NCBI GenBank assembly: GCA_902762325.1
Contig: CACWNV010000002.1
Location: 32,836-96,835 of the forward strand
Direction: 5' to 3'
From: an uncultured Prevotellaceae bacterium
Lineage (GTDB): Bacteria > Bacteroidota > Bacteroidia > Bacteroidales > Bacteroidaceae
DNA length: 64,000 nt
Shown: piece after piece, positions 6,836 to 17,900 of the stretch
How positions within the stretch are numbered: the stretch's first letter is position 1
Layout of the letters: the number at the start of each line of letters is the position of its first letter
The notes under the pieces: model-generated
Told to the model about the DNA's origin: nothing
What the model saw: the letters and a program-made list of their open reading frames with translations, nothing else
The model's database searches: none
Position numbers and translations under genes: made by a program

Positions 6836-8425
6836 ATGATATACAAATATGATTTTCTGGTCATCGGAGCTGGTGTAGCCGGGATGAGCTATGCCTTGAA
6901 GGTTGCCCGTGCCAAAAAGGGAAAGGTATGTATCATCTGCAAGACAAGTCTTGACGAGGCTAACACCTCCTTTGCGCAGGGCGGCGTGGCAAGTGTCACG
7001 AACCTGGAAGTGGACAACTTCGAGAAACACATCAACGACACCATGATTGCCGGTGATTTCATCAGCGACCCTGCTGCTGTCGAGCAAGTCGTCAAGAATG
7101 CCCCTGCCCAAATCAGGGAGCTGGTACAATGGGGTGTCAATTTCGACACGAAGGAGAATGGCGAGTTCGACCTGCACCGCGAAGGAGGACACTCGGAGTT
7201 CAGAATCCTCCACCATGCCGACGACACGGGCGCAGAGATTCAGCGCGGGCTGATGGCTGCCGTCAAGGCCTGTCCCGACATTGAAGTCAAAGAGAATCAT
7301 TTTGCCGTGGAGATCATCACCCAGCACCATCTCGGTGCACGTGTGACACGCCGCACACCTTATATACATTGTTATGGTGCATACGTCCTGAACCCGGAGA
7401 ATGAGAAGGTGGACACGTATCTGTCGAAGGTCACCGTCATGTGTACCGGCGGCTGCGGTGCGGTCTATCAGACGACGACCAACCCGGTCATCGCCACAGG
7501 TGACGGAGAGGCAATGGTCTATCGTGCCAAAGGCACCGTTGCCGACATGGAATTTGTACAGTTCCACCCCACTGCCCTCTATCTGCCGGGAGAGACTCAC
7601 CCTGCCTATCTCATCACCGAAGCGATGAGAGGCTATGGAGGTATCCTGAAACTGCCCGATGGACAAACATTCATGGAGAAGTATGACGAGCGGCTCTCAC
7701 TGGCACCCCGTGACATCGTAGCGCGTGCCATCGACAAGGAGATGAAGATTCACGGACTCGACCACGTCTGTCTTGACGTGACACACAAGAATGCGGAAGA
7801 GACTCGGAAGCACTTCCCAAACATCTATCAGAAGTGCTTGTCTATCGGCATTGACATCACCACCGACTATATTCCTGTTCGTCCGGCAGCCCACTATATG
7901 TGCGGAGGAATCAAAGTGGACCTCAACGGCTGTTCGAGCATCGACCGGCTGTATGCCATCGGAGAATGTTCGTGCACAGGACTGCATGGCGGCAACAGAC
8001 TTGCTTCCAACTCTCTGATCGAGGCTGTCGTCTATGCTGATGCTGCAGCAAAGCACTCGTTGGAACATCTGGACTTGTACGACTACAACACAAAGGTGCC
8101 TGAGTGGAACGATGAGGGAACAATGACCAACGAGGAGAAGGTGCTCATCACACAATCCGTGAAGGAGGTGGGCGAAATCATGTCGAACTATGTCGGCATC
8201 GTACGCTCCGACCTGCGACTGAAACGCGCCTGGGACCGACTCGACATGCTCTATGAGGAGACAGAAAACCTCTTCAAACGGGTGAAGGCAAGCAAGGACA
8301 TCTGCGAACTGCGTAACATGATCAACACCGCCTATCTGATCACCCGATGGGCGATAGAACGGAAAGAGTGCAGGGGACTGCATTACACCATCGACTATCC
8401 CGTGCATGCGTACGACCAGAAGTAA
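6836..8425 (+). CDS. nadB: L-aspartate oxidase
   Basis: NadB oxidises L-aspartate to iminoaspartate, the first step of de novo NAD synthesis. The ATG at 6836 is chosen because it places the FAD-binding GAGVAG at residues 11-16; the TTG start at 6782 would add 18 unrelated residues. The 529-residue protein shows NTSFAQGGVA, HREGGHSEFRILHH, FVQFHPTALY, PRDIVARAID and the C-terminal GLHGGNRLASNSLIEA, all typical of NadB rather than of the related SdhA/FrdA. The partner genes nadA and nadC are not in the window. It lies 53 bases upstream of ftcD on the same strand and may share its transcript. Confidence 0.95.
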   Translation: MIYKYDFLVIGAGVAGMSYALKVARAKKGKVCIICKTSLDEANTSFAQGGVASVTNLEVDNFEKHINDTMIAGDFISDPAAVEQVVKNAPAQIRELVQWGVNFDTKENGEFDLHREGGHSEFRILHHADDTGAEIQRGLMAAVKACPDIEVKENHFAVEIITQHHLGARVTRRTPYIHCYGAYVLNPENEKVDTYLSKVTVMCTGGCGAVYQTTTNPVIATGDGEAMVYRAKGTVADMEFVQFHPTALYLPGETHPAYLITEAMRGYGGILKLPDGQTFMEKYDERLSLAPRDIVARAIDKEMKIHGLDHVCLDVTHKNAEETRKHFPNIYQKCLSIGIDITTDYIPVRPAAHYMCGGIKVDLNGCSSIDRLYAIGECSCTGLHGGNRLASNSLIEAVVYADAAAKHSLEHLDLYDYNTKVPEWNDEGTMTNEEKVLITQSVKEVGEIMSNYVGIVRSDLRLKRAWDRLDMLYEETENLFKRVKASKDICELRNMINTAYLITRWAIERKECRGLHYTIDYPVHAYDQK

Positions 8426-8478
8426 TGCCGGCAGGCGACTATTTCCAACCTATAACTCAACATTCAAACAACAAAGAT

Positions 8479-10185
8479 ATGAACAATAGTTTAAGACTTG
8501 TGGAATGTGTGCCCAACTTCAGTGAGGGGCGCGATATGGAAATCATCAAGCAGATCACCGACAGCATTGAGAAGCACAAAGGCGTGAAGCTGCTGGACGT
8601 AGATCCCGGAGAAGCTACCAACAGGACGGTGGTGACATTTGTAGGTACGCCAGAGGCTATCTGCGATGCTGCCTTCGATGCCGTGAAAAAAGCAGGAGAA
8701 CTGATTGACATGCGCAACCATCACGGAGCACATCCGCGAATGGGAGCTACCGATGTGCTGCCGCTCATCCCCGTGGCAGGCATCACGCTAGAGGAGTGTG
8801 CCGAACTGGCACGCGGACTGGCACGCCGCATCGCCGACGAACTGCTGATACCATGCTACTGCTATGAGGCTGCTGCACTGAAAGAGAAACATCGCAACCT
8901 TGCCGTGTGTCGTGCCGGCGAATATGAGGGACTGCCTGAAAAGCTTGCCAACCCCGACAAGGCTCCCGACATGGGAGCACGCGCTTTCGACGAGCGGATT
9001 GCACGCACGGGCTGTACCGTCGTGGGGGCACGTGACTTCCTCATCGCCGTCAACTTCAACCTCAACACAACGAGCACCCGGCGGGCAAACGCCATCGCAT
9101 TCGATGTAAGGGAGAAAGGACGTCCCATGCGGGAAGGCGGCAAGCTCACGGGTAAGATTCTGACCGACGAGAACGGCAACAAGAAGATGATACCAGGTAC
9201 GCTGAAGTGTACAAAGGCCATCGGCTGGTATATCGACGAATACGGCATAGCACAAGTATCAATGAATATGACCAACCTGAAGGTCACACCCCTGCATGTG
9301 GCATTCGACGAGGTGTGCCGCTGTGCTGCCTTGCGCGGTGTGCGCGTCACTGGCACGGAAATCGTCGGACTCGTTCCTAAGCAGACGCTGATTGACGCCG
9401 GCAAGTATTTCCTTGAGAAGCAGCAACGCTCGACGGGCATCCCCGAAGACGACATCATAAAGATTGCCATCAAGTCGATGGGACTCGACGACCTGCGGCC
9501 CTTCAACCCACATGAGAAGGTCATCGAATATCTGCTGGAGGAGAAAGAAGCCAACAGGCTCACCGCTCTCACCGTGAAAGGCTTTGCCGAAGAGACCTCA
9601 CGCGAAAGTGCTGCTCCTGGCGGCGGCTCTGTGTCAGCCTACATGGGAGCACTCGGTGCTGCGCTGGCAACGATGGTGGCGAACCTGTCCTCACACAAAC
9701 GGGGATGGGACGACAAGTGGAAGACATTCTCCGACAAGGCTGCTGAGGGACAGGCCATCATGACTGACCTGCTGCAACTGGTAGACGAAGACACGGCAGC
9801 CTTCAACACGCTGATGAAGGCATTCTCCATGCCAAAGGGAAACGAGAAGGAAAAGGCACTCAGAGATGATGCCATCCAAGCCGCCACGCTATATGCCGCC
9901 CAAGTACCCCTCCAGACAATGAAGAAAGCGTGTTCCGCATTACCCCTCTGCAAGGCGATGGCTGAAGAAGGCAACCCGGCAAGTGTCAGCGATGCGGCAG
10001 TGGGAGCACTCGCCATACGGGCAGCGGTAATAGGAGCATGCCTGAACGTGAAGATCAATGCGGCGTCGCTAAAAGACCAAGAGAAGGCACGCCTGCTGAC
10101 GGCAGAGGCAGACGACATCGTCAAGAAAGCCGTTGAGCAGGAACAGGAAATCATCCAGATAGCAGAAAGGAAAATACAAAGTTAA
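8479..10185 (+). CDS. ftcD: bifunctional glutamate formimidoyltransferase / formimidoyl-THF cyclodeaminase
   Basis: This 568-residue fusion catalyses the last step of histidine breakdown. The N-terminal domain (about 1-330) transfers the formimino group of N-formimino-L-glutamate to tetrahydrofolate; the C-terminal domain (about 360-565) releases ammonia to give methenyl-THF. The first domain starts with RLVECVPNFSEGRD and contains HPRMGATDVLPLIP and VGARDFLIAVNFNL. The second contains the glycine-rich APGGGSVSAYMGALGAAL. The ATG at 8479 fits the family N-terminus. Many bacteria encode the two activities separately, so this is the vertebrate-like fused form. It leads the hut cluster. Confidence 0.95.
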   Translation: MNNSLRLVECVPNFSEGRDMEIIKQITDSIEKHKGVKLLDVDPGEATNRTVVTFVGTPEAICDAAFDAVKKAGELIDMRNHHGAHPRMGATDVLPLIPVAGITLEECAELARGLARRIADELLIPCYCYEAAALKEKHRNLAVCRAGEYEGLPEKLANPDKAPDMGARAFDERIARTGCTVVGARDFLIAVNFNLNTTSTRRANAIAFDVREKGRPMREGGKLTGKILTDENGNKKMIPGTLKCTKAIGWYIDEYGIAQVSMNMTNLKVTPLHVAFDEVCRCAALRGVRVTGTEIVGLVPKQTLIDAGKYFLEKQQRSTGIPEDDIIKIAIKSMGLDDLRPFNPHEKVIEYLLEEKEANRLTALTVKGFAEETSRESAAPGGGSVSAYMGALGAALATMVANLSSHKRGWDDKWKTFSDKAAEGQAIMTDLLQLVDEDTAAFNTLMKAFSMPKGNEKEKALRDDAIQAATLYAAQVPLQTMKKACSALPLCKAMAEEGNPASVSDAAVGALAIRAAVIGACLNVKINAASLKDQEKARLLTAEADDIVKKAVEQEQEIIQIAERKIQS

Positions 10186-10209
10186 GAATAAAACAAAACA
10201 TTGAATACC

Positions 10210-12204
10210 ATGAATCACCTGACATTCCAAGAAGAAATAAGTGCTGGCATCCCCGATCAGCTGCCAGCACTTCAACCTTACGACAACAGCATCAACCACG
10301 CTCCAAGACGTAAGGACATCCTCACACCAGAAGAGAAAAGACTGGCATTGCGCAATGCCCTTCGCTATTTCCCACAACATCTGCACGAAGCTCTCGCCCC
10401 TGAGTTCGCGGAAGAGCTGCAGAAATACGGTCGTATCTATATGTACCGCTATCGTCCCCAGTATGAAATGAAAGCGCGTCCCATTGACGAATATCCTGCG
10501 AAAAGCAGGCAGGCGGCTGCCATCATGCTCATGATACAGAACAATCTCGACCCGAAAGTTGCGCAACACCCCCACGAACTGATCATCTATGGCGGCAACG
10601 GTGCCATCTTCCAGAACTGGGCACAATACAGACTCGTGATGAAGTATCTGAGTGAGATGACCGATGAACAGACCCTCGTGATGTATAGCGGGCATCCGCT
10701 CGGACTCTTCCCCAGTCATAAAGATGCACCGCGCGTCATCGTCACGAACGGAATGGTCATCCCCAACTACTCCAAGCCTGACGACTGGGAACGCATGAAT
10801 GCCCTCGGAGTGAGCCAATACGGTCAGATGACCGCTGGCTCGTACATGTACATCGGTCCTCAGGGCATTGTTCATGGGACAACGATTACGGTGCTCAATG
10901 CGGCAAGGAAAGTGAAAAGCAGTCCCGTGCTGTTTGTGACGGCAGGACTTGGCGGCATGAGTGGTGCACAGCCGAAAGCCGGCAACATCGCAGGGGTCAT
11001 CAGTGTGACGGCAGAGATTAATCCGCTGGCAGCACAGAAACGCTATGACCAGGGATGGGTTGACGAACTGCATTTCGACTTGGACGAACTGATTCCAGCC
11101 CTCCGCAATGCCATCGCAGACAAACGTATCGTCTCCATGGCGTATGTGGGTAATGTCGTCGACCTTTGGGAGAGACTCGTCAAAGAAGACATTCATGTGG
11201 ATCTGGGCAGCGACCAGACTTCACTCCACAATCCTTGGGCTGGCGGCTATTATCCCGTCGGACTCACCTTAGAGGAAAGCAAGCAGATGATGGCGGAGAA
11301 CCCTGCCCTTTTCAAGGAGAAAGTAGAGGCTTCACTTCGCCGTCAGGTTGCCGCTATCAACCAACTGGCTGCAAAGGGCATGTACTTCTTCGACTATGGC
11401 AACGCCTTCCTGTTGCAGGCCAGCAGAGCCGGTGCCAACATTCTCAAGGAAGACGGAAAGTTCAGATACCCCTCCTACGTTCAGGACATCATGGGACCGC
11501 TGTTCTTCGACTACGGCTTCGGACCGTTCCGATGGGTTTGCACGTCGGGTGACCCGAAAGACCTGGCAACGACTGACCGGCTTGCCGCTGAAGTGCTGGA
11601 GGAGATGAGCCATCATGTGACCGATGACATCCGCGGACAGCTGGAGGATAATCTTCATTGGATCCGTGAAGCGGGCAAGAACCATCTGGTCGTCGGTTCA
11701 CAGGCACGTATCCTCTATGCCGATGCAGAAGGTCGCACAAAGATTGCTCTTGCCTTCAACGAGGCCATCCGCAAGGGAGAACTGTCTGCCCCCGTCGTAC
11801 TTGGCCGCGACCATCATGACGTCTCTGGCACAGACTCTCCTTTCCGCGAGACATCAAACATCTACGACGGTTCACAGTTCTGCGCCGACATGGCCATCCA
11901 GAATGTTATCGGTGATGCTTTCCGAGGAGCAACATGGGTAAGCATCCACAACGGAGGCGGTGTCGGATGGGGAGAAGTCATCAATGGCGGATTCGGAATG
12001 GTCATCGACGGTACTGAAAAAGCAAGTAACCGTATCCGCGAAATGCTTTTCTGGGATGTGAACAATGGAATCGCACGTCGTTCCTGGGCACGGAACAAAG
12101 GAAGCATGGATGCCATCCGACGCGAGATGGAGCGTACGCCCAACCTCAAAGTGACCCTTCCCAACCTTGTCAACGACGATATAATAAATAAGGTAACACT
12201 ATGA
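10210..12204 (+). CDS. hutU: urocanate hydratase (long form)
   Basis: HutU adds water to urocanate to give imidazolone propionate, using tightly bound NAD as an electrophile. The 664-residue product is the longer form found in Bacteroidetes and eukaryotes, compared with roughly 550 residues in Pseudomonas. Family segments include YRPQYEMKARPIDEYPAKSR, IIYGGNGAIFQNW, GQMTAGSYMYIGPQGIVHGT, LFVTAGLGGMSGAQPKA and, near the end, SIHNGGGVGWGEVINGGFGM. The ATG at 10210 is chosen over the TTG nine bases earlier. Its stop overlaps the hutH start (ATGA), which implies translational coupling. Confidence 0.96.
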   Translation: MNHLTFQEEISAGIPDQLPALQPYDNSINHAPRRKDILTPEEKRLALRNALRYFPQHLHEALAPEFAEELQKYGRIYMYRYRPQYEMKARPIDEYPAKSRQAAAIMLMIQNNLDPKVAQHPHELIIYGGNGAIFQNWAQYRLVMKYLSEMTDEQTLVMYSGHPLGLFPSHKDAPRVIVTNGMVIPNYSKPDDWERMNALGVSQYGQMTAGSYMYIGPQGIVHGTTITVLNAARKVKSSPVLFVTAGLGGMSGAQPKAGNIAGVISVTAEINPLAAQKRYDQGWVDELHFDLDELIPALRNAIADKRIVSMAYVGNVVDLWERLVKEDIHVDLGSDQTSLHNPWAGGYYPVGLTLEESKQMMAENPALFKEKVEASLRRQVAAINQLAAKGMYFFDYGNAFLLQASRAGANILKEDGKFRYPSYVQDIMGPLFFDYGFGPFRWVCTSGDPKDLATTDRLAAEVLEEMSHHVTDDIRGQLEDNLHWIREAGKNHLVVGSQARILYADAEGRTKIALAFNEAIRKGELSAPVVLGRDHHDVSGTDSPFRETSNIYDGSQFCADMAIQNVIGDAFRGATWVSIHNGGGVGWGEVINGGFGMVIDGTEKASNRIREMLFWDVNNGIARRSWARNKGSMDAIRREMERTPNLKVTLPNLVNDDIINKVTL

Positions 12205-13691
12205 TTCATCAGATAAGTGCAGGGCATCTGACCCAAGACAAAATAGAGGAAATCATTCTAAACGGCTATCAGCTGACACTTAGTGAAGAAACACGGAAGC
12301 GCATTATCCATTGCCGCGAATATCTCGACAGGAAAATAGCCGAATCAGACAAGCCTATCTACGGAGTCACCACTGGCTTCGGTTCGCTTTGTAAGATTTC
12401 CATTAACGAAGACCAGCTGGCACAACTACAGATTAACCTGATGATGTCGCATGCCTGCGGAACGGGAGACCGCGTGCCCAATGACATTGTGAAGATTATG
12501 ATTCTGCTGAAGATACAATCGCTCAGCTATGGTTATAGCGGATGTAAGCTGGACACGGTGGAACGTCTGATTGACTTCTTCAACAACGACATCTACCCCA
12601 TTGTCTATATGCAGGGGTCGGTGGGTGCTTCGGGTGACCTTGTGCCGCTTGCCCACCTCTGTCTTCCCTTAGTCGGACTGGGCGAAGTTGAGTATAGAGG
12701 AAATCGGATGTCGGGTTCCGAAATCAACAAGATGATGGGTTGGGAACCTATCCGTCTTGGTTCAAAGGAAGGACTGGCACTGCTTAACGGCACACAGAAC
12801 ATGAGTGCTTTTGCCGTATGGTCACTCATCCAGGCAAAGCGTTTGTCCCTACAGGCTGACATTATCGCAACGATGTCACTGGAGGCTTTTGACGGAAGAA
12901 AAGACCCGTTCAACCTCGCCGTACACCTTGTGCGTCCTCATAAGGGACAGATAGCAACGGCTTCGCACATCCTCGATTTGCTGAAAGGAAGTGAACTGAT
13001 TGACCAGCCGAAGGTGAATGTACAAGACCCCTACTCCTTCAGATGTATTCCGCAAGTTCATGGGGCGGTGAAGGATACCCTATCATACGTAAAATCGGTC
13101 ATAGACATTGAAATCAATGCTACGACCGATAATCCGACAGTTTGTCCCGACGAGGATCTGATTATCTCTGCCGGCAACTTCCATGGTGAGCCGATTGCCA
13201 TGCCGATGGACTTTCTGGCGATTGCCATGTGTGAACTAAGTAACATTTCTGAACGCAGGACCTACAAACTGGTCAGCGGTACACGAGGACTCCCCAGTTT
13301 CCTGGTGGCTAAGCCAGGGGTGAACAGCGGATTCATGATTCCCCAATACACCGCTGCCAGCATCGTCAGCCAGAACAAGACGCTCTGCATGCCGGCATCG
13401 GCTGACTCCATTCCGACATCGCAAGGACAGGAAGATCATGTAAGTATGGGGGCAAATGCCGGGACAAAGCTCTATCGGGTCATCCAAAACACGGAACGAG
13501 TACTTGCCATCGAACTGATGAATGCGGCTCAAGCCTTAGAATTCCGTCGTCCGTTGAAGTCGTCGCCGAAGATAGAACAAATCTTCGAGTCATACCGTAA
13601 AGTGGTTCCCTTCATAGACAATGACGAGGTGATGTATCCATATATCGCCAAATCCATTGAATTCCTCAAGACTCTTGACTTCGAATTCTAA
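12201..13691 (+). CDS. hutH: histidine ammonia-lyase
   Basis: HutH removes ammonia from L-histidine to form urocanate, the entry step of the pathway. The 496-residue protein contains the Ala-Ser-Gly triplet (143-145, in GSVGASGDLVPLAHL) that cyclises to the methylidene-imidazolone cofactor. It also has YGVTTGFGSL near residue 54 and the C-terminal half signature DHVSMGANAGTK. The length is normal. It overlaps hutU by four bases and is followed after ten bases by hutI. The order ftcD-hutU-hutH-hutI is not the order of the reactions. Confidence 0.96.
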   Translation: MIHQISAGHLTQDKIEEIILNGYQLTLSEETRKRIIHCREYLDRKIAESDKPIYGVTTGFGSLCKISINEDQLAQLQINLMMSHACGTGDRVPNDIVKIMILLKIQSLSYGYSGCKLDTVERLIDFFNNDIYPIVYMQGSVGASGDLVPLAHLCLPLVGLGEVEYRGNRMSGSEINKMMGWEPIRLGSKEGLALLNGTQNMSAFAVWSLIQAKRLSLQADIIATMSLEAFDGRKDPFNLAVHLVRPHKGQIATASHILDLLKGSELIDQPKVNVQDPYSFRCIPQVHGAVKDTLSYVKSVIDIEINATTDNPTVCPDEDLIISAGNFHGEPIAMPMDFLAIAMCELSNISERRTYKLVSGTRGLPSFLVAKPGVNSGFMIPQYTAASIVSQNKTLCMPASADSIPTSQGQEDHVSMGANAGTKLYRVIQNTERVLAIELMNAAQALEFRRPLKSSPKIEQIFESYRKVVPFIDNDEVMYPYIAKSIEFLKTLDFEF

Positions 13692-13701
13692 TCCGCTGAA
13701 T

Positions 13702-14949
13702 ATGAAAGAAAGACTCTTCATCCGGAACATTGGCACCCTGGCAGGCATCACTTCGCCGGACACCTGCTGTAAATATGGTGATGAAATGTCGGAGGTTACA
13801 TGTCTGCATCAAGCATGGCTCATCGCTGAAGATGGGATGATAAAAGAATATGGGACTGCGGAAAAGGCTCCGCAGTCCTCAGACAAAGTGATTGATGCAG
13901 AAGAAGGATTCGTTCTTCCTGCCTTCTGTGACAGTCATACACATCTTGTCTATGCAGACAGCAGGGAAAAGGAATTTGTAGATAAGATCAATGGACTCTC
14001 CTATTCGGAGATAGCAGCCCGTGGCGGAGGCATCTTGAACTCTGCCGACCGTCTGCACCAGTTATCTGAAGAGGCACTATACCTGCAAGCCAGTAACCGT
14101 GTCAAAGAGATTATCAGGAAAGGAACAGGAGCAGTAGAGATAAAAAGCGGATATGGCCTGAACACAGCAGATGAAATAAAGATGCTTCATGTCATCAGGC
14201 GAATCAAGGAAGAAATGCCGATAAAAGTAGTCAGCACCTTCCTCGGTGCCCACGCCGTAGGACGCGCTTTTACAGGTAGACAAGCCGAATACGTTGACTA
14301 TGTCATCAACGATATGATTCCAAATGTGGCAAAAGAAGGATTGGCAGATTTCATTGATGTCTTTTGCGACCGCGGCTTCTTCACACCCGAAGAAACAGAC
14401 CGCATACTGGAAGCTGGAAGTAAATACGGGATGAGACCGAAGATTCATGCTTCTGAACTGGCTGCCACGGGAGGTGTGGCTGTAGGTGTCAGACATCACG
14501 CCCTTTCGATAGATCATCTGGAAAGTGTCACGGATGAGGAGATTGCCCTGTTAGCTCAAGCCCGTACCATAACGGTACCAACCGTGCTGCCGGGTACATC
14601 TTTCTTCCTGAACATGCCGTATGCTCCTGCCCGTAAGCTTATCAATGCCGGACTTGCCGTTGCGATTGCCAGTGACTATAACCCTGGTTCCACGCCTTCA
14701 GGCGACATGAAGTTTGCCATGTCGCTGGCTTGTATCAAGATGCGGCTATGTCCTGCGGAGGCTCTGAATGCCGTAACAATCAATGCGGCACATGCAATGG
14801 GATTAGGCAGGGAACTGGGGAGCATCGCCGTCGGTAAGAGAGCGAATCTCATCCTTACCGACCGTATCCCTTCATTAGACTACATCCCCTACGCCTACAC
14901 TTCGCCAATCATTAAGAAGACAATCATCGGAGAAACGGTTATCGGGTGA
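13702..14949 (+). CDS. hutI: imidazolonepropionase
   Basis: HutI hydrolyses 4-imidazolone-5-propionate to N-formimino-L-glutamate. The ATG at 13702 begins MKERLFIRNIGTL, as in the family, and gives 415 residues. It is an amidohydrolase-superfamily zinc or iron enzyme with the metal-binding HTH in FCDSHTHLVYADSRE, GAHAVGRAF, HASELAATGG, and ASDYNPGSTPSGDMKF. It is the last gene of the hut set. Its 3' end overlaps the end of sprA on the other strand by 11 bases, with no visible terminator between them. Confidence 0.96.
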   Translation: MKERLFIRNIGTLAGITSPDTCCKYGDEMSEVTCLHQAWLIAEDGMIKEYGTAEKAPQSSDKVIDAEEGFVLPAFCDSHTHLVYADSREKEFVDKINGLSYSEIAARGGGILNSADRLHQLSEEALYLQASNRVKEIIRKGTGAVEIKSGYGLNTADEIKMLHVIRRIKEEMPIKVVSTFLGAHAVGRAFTGRQAEYVDYVINDMIPNVAKEGLADFIDVFCDRGFFTPEETDRILEAGSKYGMRPKIHASELAATGGVAVGVRHHALSIDHLESVTDEEIALLAQARTITVPTVLPGTSFFLNMPYAPARKLINAGLAVAIASDYNPGSTPSGDMKFAMSLACIKMRLCPAEALNAVTINAAHAMGLGRELGSIAVGKRANLILTDRIPSLDYIPYAYTSPIIKKTIIGETVIG

Positions 14950-17900
14950 GTGACATCTTAATGCTTAGTCCGAAGTCCTGTGTTGTTGTCGGATAGCTGT
15001 TGCTTGCCAGCAACGGCGTGTTCGTCTGTCTGTTAAAGTAGAAGCTCATAGACATCAGTTTCGAGAGGGTGTACTCGGCAGAGAACGACAGCTTGAACGC
15101 GGTATTACCACTGGTGGCTGAACTTGTCACGGTTGCAATGTCGCGTGTTATCGACGCCTGTTTACGCAGACTGAGGTCTAATCGCAGATTCAGATCGTGA
15201 TTGACAGTCGTCTTTCCCCTACTGGAGTTACGATTGTTCTGTTGTTGCTGGTCTTCGTTGTTCCCTTTCTTTGAGCCCTTCACGGCACGATGGTTTCTTG
15301 AAGCGAAGAAGCTGAAGTTGTTAATCTTGTATCCCGCACCGATTACCCAGTCTTTACTGATTGCCTCATTCACCTGTATGCTCGTCATGCTCAGCGTGAG
15401 CACACGTGTGGTACGGTATTCAAGTTTACAAGTGAGGTTGTTCTGTAATGTCACATCGACACCTAAGAGGGGCGAGAACGCCTCGTTGATGCTTACCGTT
15501 GACACGTTGTACATCGAACTTGGAACAGGATTCCCCGTCATCGCATCGGCAACAAATCCCAGTCCGTCCATGTATTCCACATAATTGCTGTAGCTGTTGA
15601 AAGCTCCCACTGAGTAGATACTCTTGTAAGAGTGATTGATGTTCACGCTCTTGAACACATCACGGAACCACGGCAACTTTCCGAGTCCGCTATAGCGAAG
15701 TGTCCAGTTGGGGAGCAGTTGTGAGAGTGCGGGGAAGATGTTGAGTGAGCTTCCGCCATTGCTCGTATAGGCAGCGAGGAACGCCGGAATCAGTACATCG
15801 GAGCTGTAGCTGTTCACTTGTCCGTTAGCCGGATCAAACGGTTTCCCTGCCAGTGTCGTACCATTGGGATAGACGGCATCCTTGTATTGTGCCTCCACTC
15901 TGCCGCGGAACCCTTCTATCGAGTTGCAGAACTTCGTAAACGACTTGCTCTGGTATCCGGAAGAGGCATCACCGATGCCGTCAAAGGCACTCTTCAGCGA
16001 CATCGTCGTCATGGTAAACGTACCGTTGAGCGTCGTGGGATTTCCCTTATACATGAACTGCACACTCTTTGCAGTGGTCTTCGTACGAGATGCGTTCAAG
16101 TCAATCTTCAGGTTCTTCACCGGCTCCAATGTCACACGCAACTGCAAGTCATCGGTATTGTTCGTACCAGCAGCTGCCACGGAGTCGCTCAGATGCAGCC
16201 ATCCCTTGTCCTTCGCCTTATCGACATACGAGTCGCCCATAAAGCCAAAGGCGAAGTCGAGTCCAGGAGACAAGGCATCGGCACTTCGTGTTTGTCCGAA
16301 TGCCTTACCGACAGTTGGCATGAATCCCGGAAGACTCATGGAGTACTGGTTCCTATAGGAGAAACTGATGCTGCGCACCGACATTGCCAGACGAGCAAGT
16401 ACTTGTGCCGCCTTATACCATCCCTTCTCATCCAATGGATCCTTAGGAGTGATGGTAACCTTCACTTTCATTGCCGAATCAACCTTACTGAAGATCTTTA
16501 TCTTGTTCTCGTCCACCTTCTTATATTTCAACGTATACGGCTTCCCGTTTTCAGTCTTCGCCGTAAGCACGAAGCGCTTCGTCTTCTTTCCATGACTCAG
16601 TTCAAGTGTCGTGTCAGGCATCAGCGTGATTTCCTTCTCGAAGCTCTTTGAATTCTTCGGCAACGCATTCTTTGCCTTATCGTTAGCCTTATCGTTCGTC
16701 TTACCATCGGCGGTCTTGTTCTTGTCAGCCGCTGCCTTTACCTTGTTCTGTTCCTTTTGTAATTTCTCTCGGTTCAGCTGGCTCTGAGACTTCTCCTTAT
16801 TAAACCGCTCATTCGTCTTCTTCAGGAAAGGAATATGATTGTAGAGCTTTTCCATGTTAAACGTACCGTTGAGCCTTATGGTACGGTTGCTCACAATATC
16901 ATTACCGAGCGAAGTACCATCATCAAGATCTGTACCTCTCACCCAGTGATACGTGGATTCATAAGCCGCGTCGGCATTCAGCCAGTCGAAGATTGGCAGC
17001 AAGTTCAAAGGCAGCTGATAAGACGTTTGGAAAGACTGGTTATAATCCAGAGGAACACCGAAGTGACGGATGCTCGACCATACCGAATCTTTCCATGCCT
17101 CATAGCGGTCTGGATAGAGGTCTTTGTTGACAGGCGTATAAGGCTCCTCTATCTCCGAGTGTGTGGCACTATTGAATGTCATGTGGAGATTCTTTGTCAG
17201 GTCCCAACGCAATTGGAACTCACGGTTCCACACGAATTCCTCATTGAAGATAAGCGGAAGCTTTGACCCGGCTAAATCCTCCATGTCACGTTGTTGCAAC
17301 TCTTTATAGATTCGGTTTATCTCCGTGTTGAATCCCACGTTCTGGGGCAGCCAGTTCAGTCCGAAACGCTTCAGTATCTCCAGCCACTTCGACTTACTCT
17401 TCAGCTTCTTGAACGGCTCAAGCGGTTTGAACACTGGTGTCCAGCTATAGTTCATCGCACCACGCCAGTTGTCTTCTTTTTCATAGACCGTCGTCTCACC
17501 CGTAACCTTTGAATGCGAATGGCTATACGTGAACGAGAAGTTGGCAGGATCGATGGGAGTAGGATGCCGTTTGTTCTGTATTCCCACCCTCACATTCGAC
17601 AAAGAGAAGTTTGTGTTTGTCGTCTTCGTGACGGCAATGTTCTCAAGCGAATCGCGCTCATGAGCATTCTCCATCGAGTTCAAGGCTTCCTTCAGACGCA
17701 TATCGGTATCCAGAGGATTGTACTTCGGGCGGTTCTCATTCTTCGACACCGTGTAATAGAGCGGCGCACTCACCTTCGCCTTGTCGGGGAAGAACTTGCC
17801 GAGTTCAACATTCGTCGTGATGGTGTAAGATTTCAAATCTTCGTTCGACCGTTGCGCGACTCCTTCCTCAAGACCTCCGAATCCTTCGCTTATATAACGT

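Noticed and set aside
6836-8425. Succinate dehydrogenase or fumarate reductase flavoprotein
   Set aside because: The sequence has the NadB-specific C-terminal pattern and there are no iron-sulfur or membrane subunit genes nearby.
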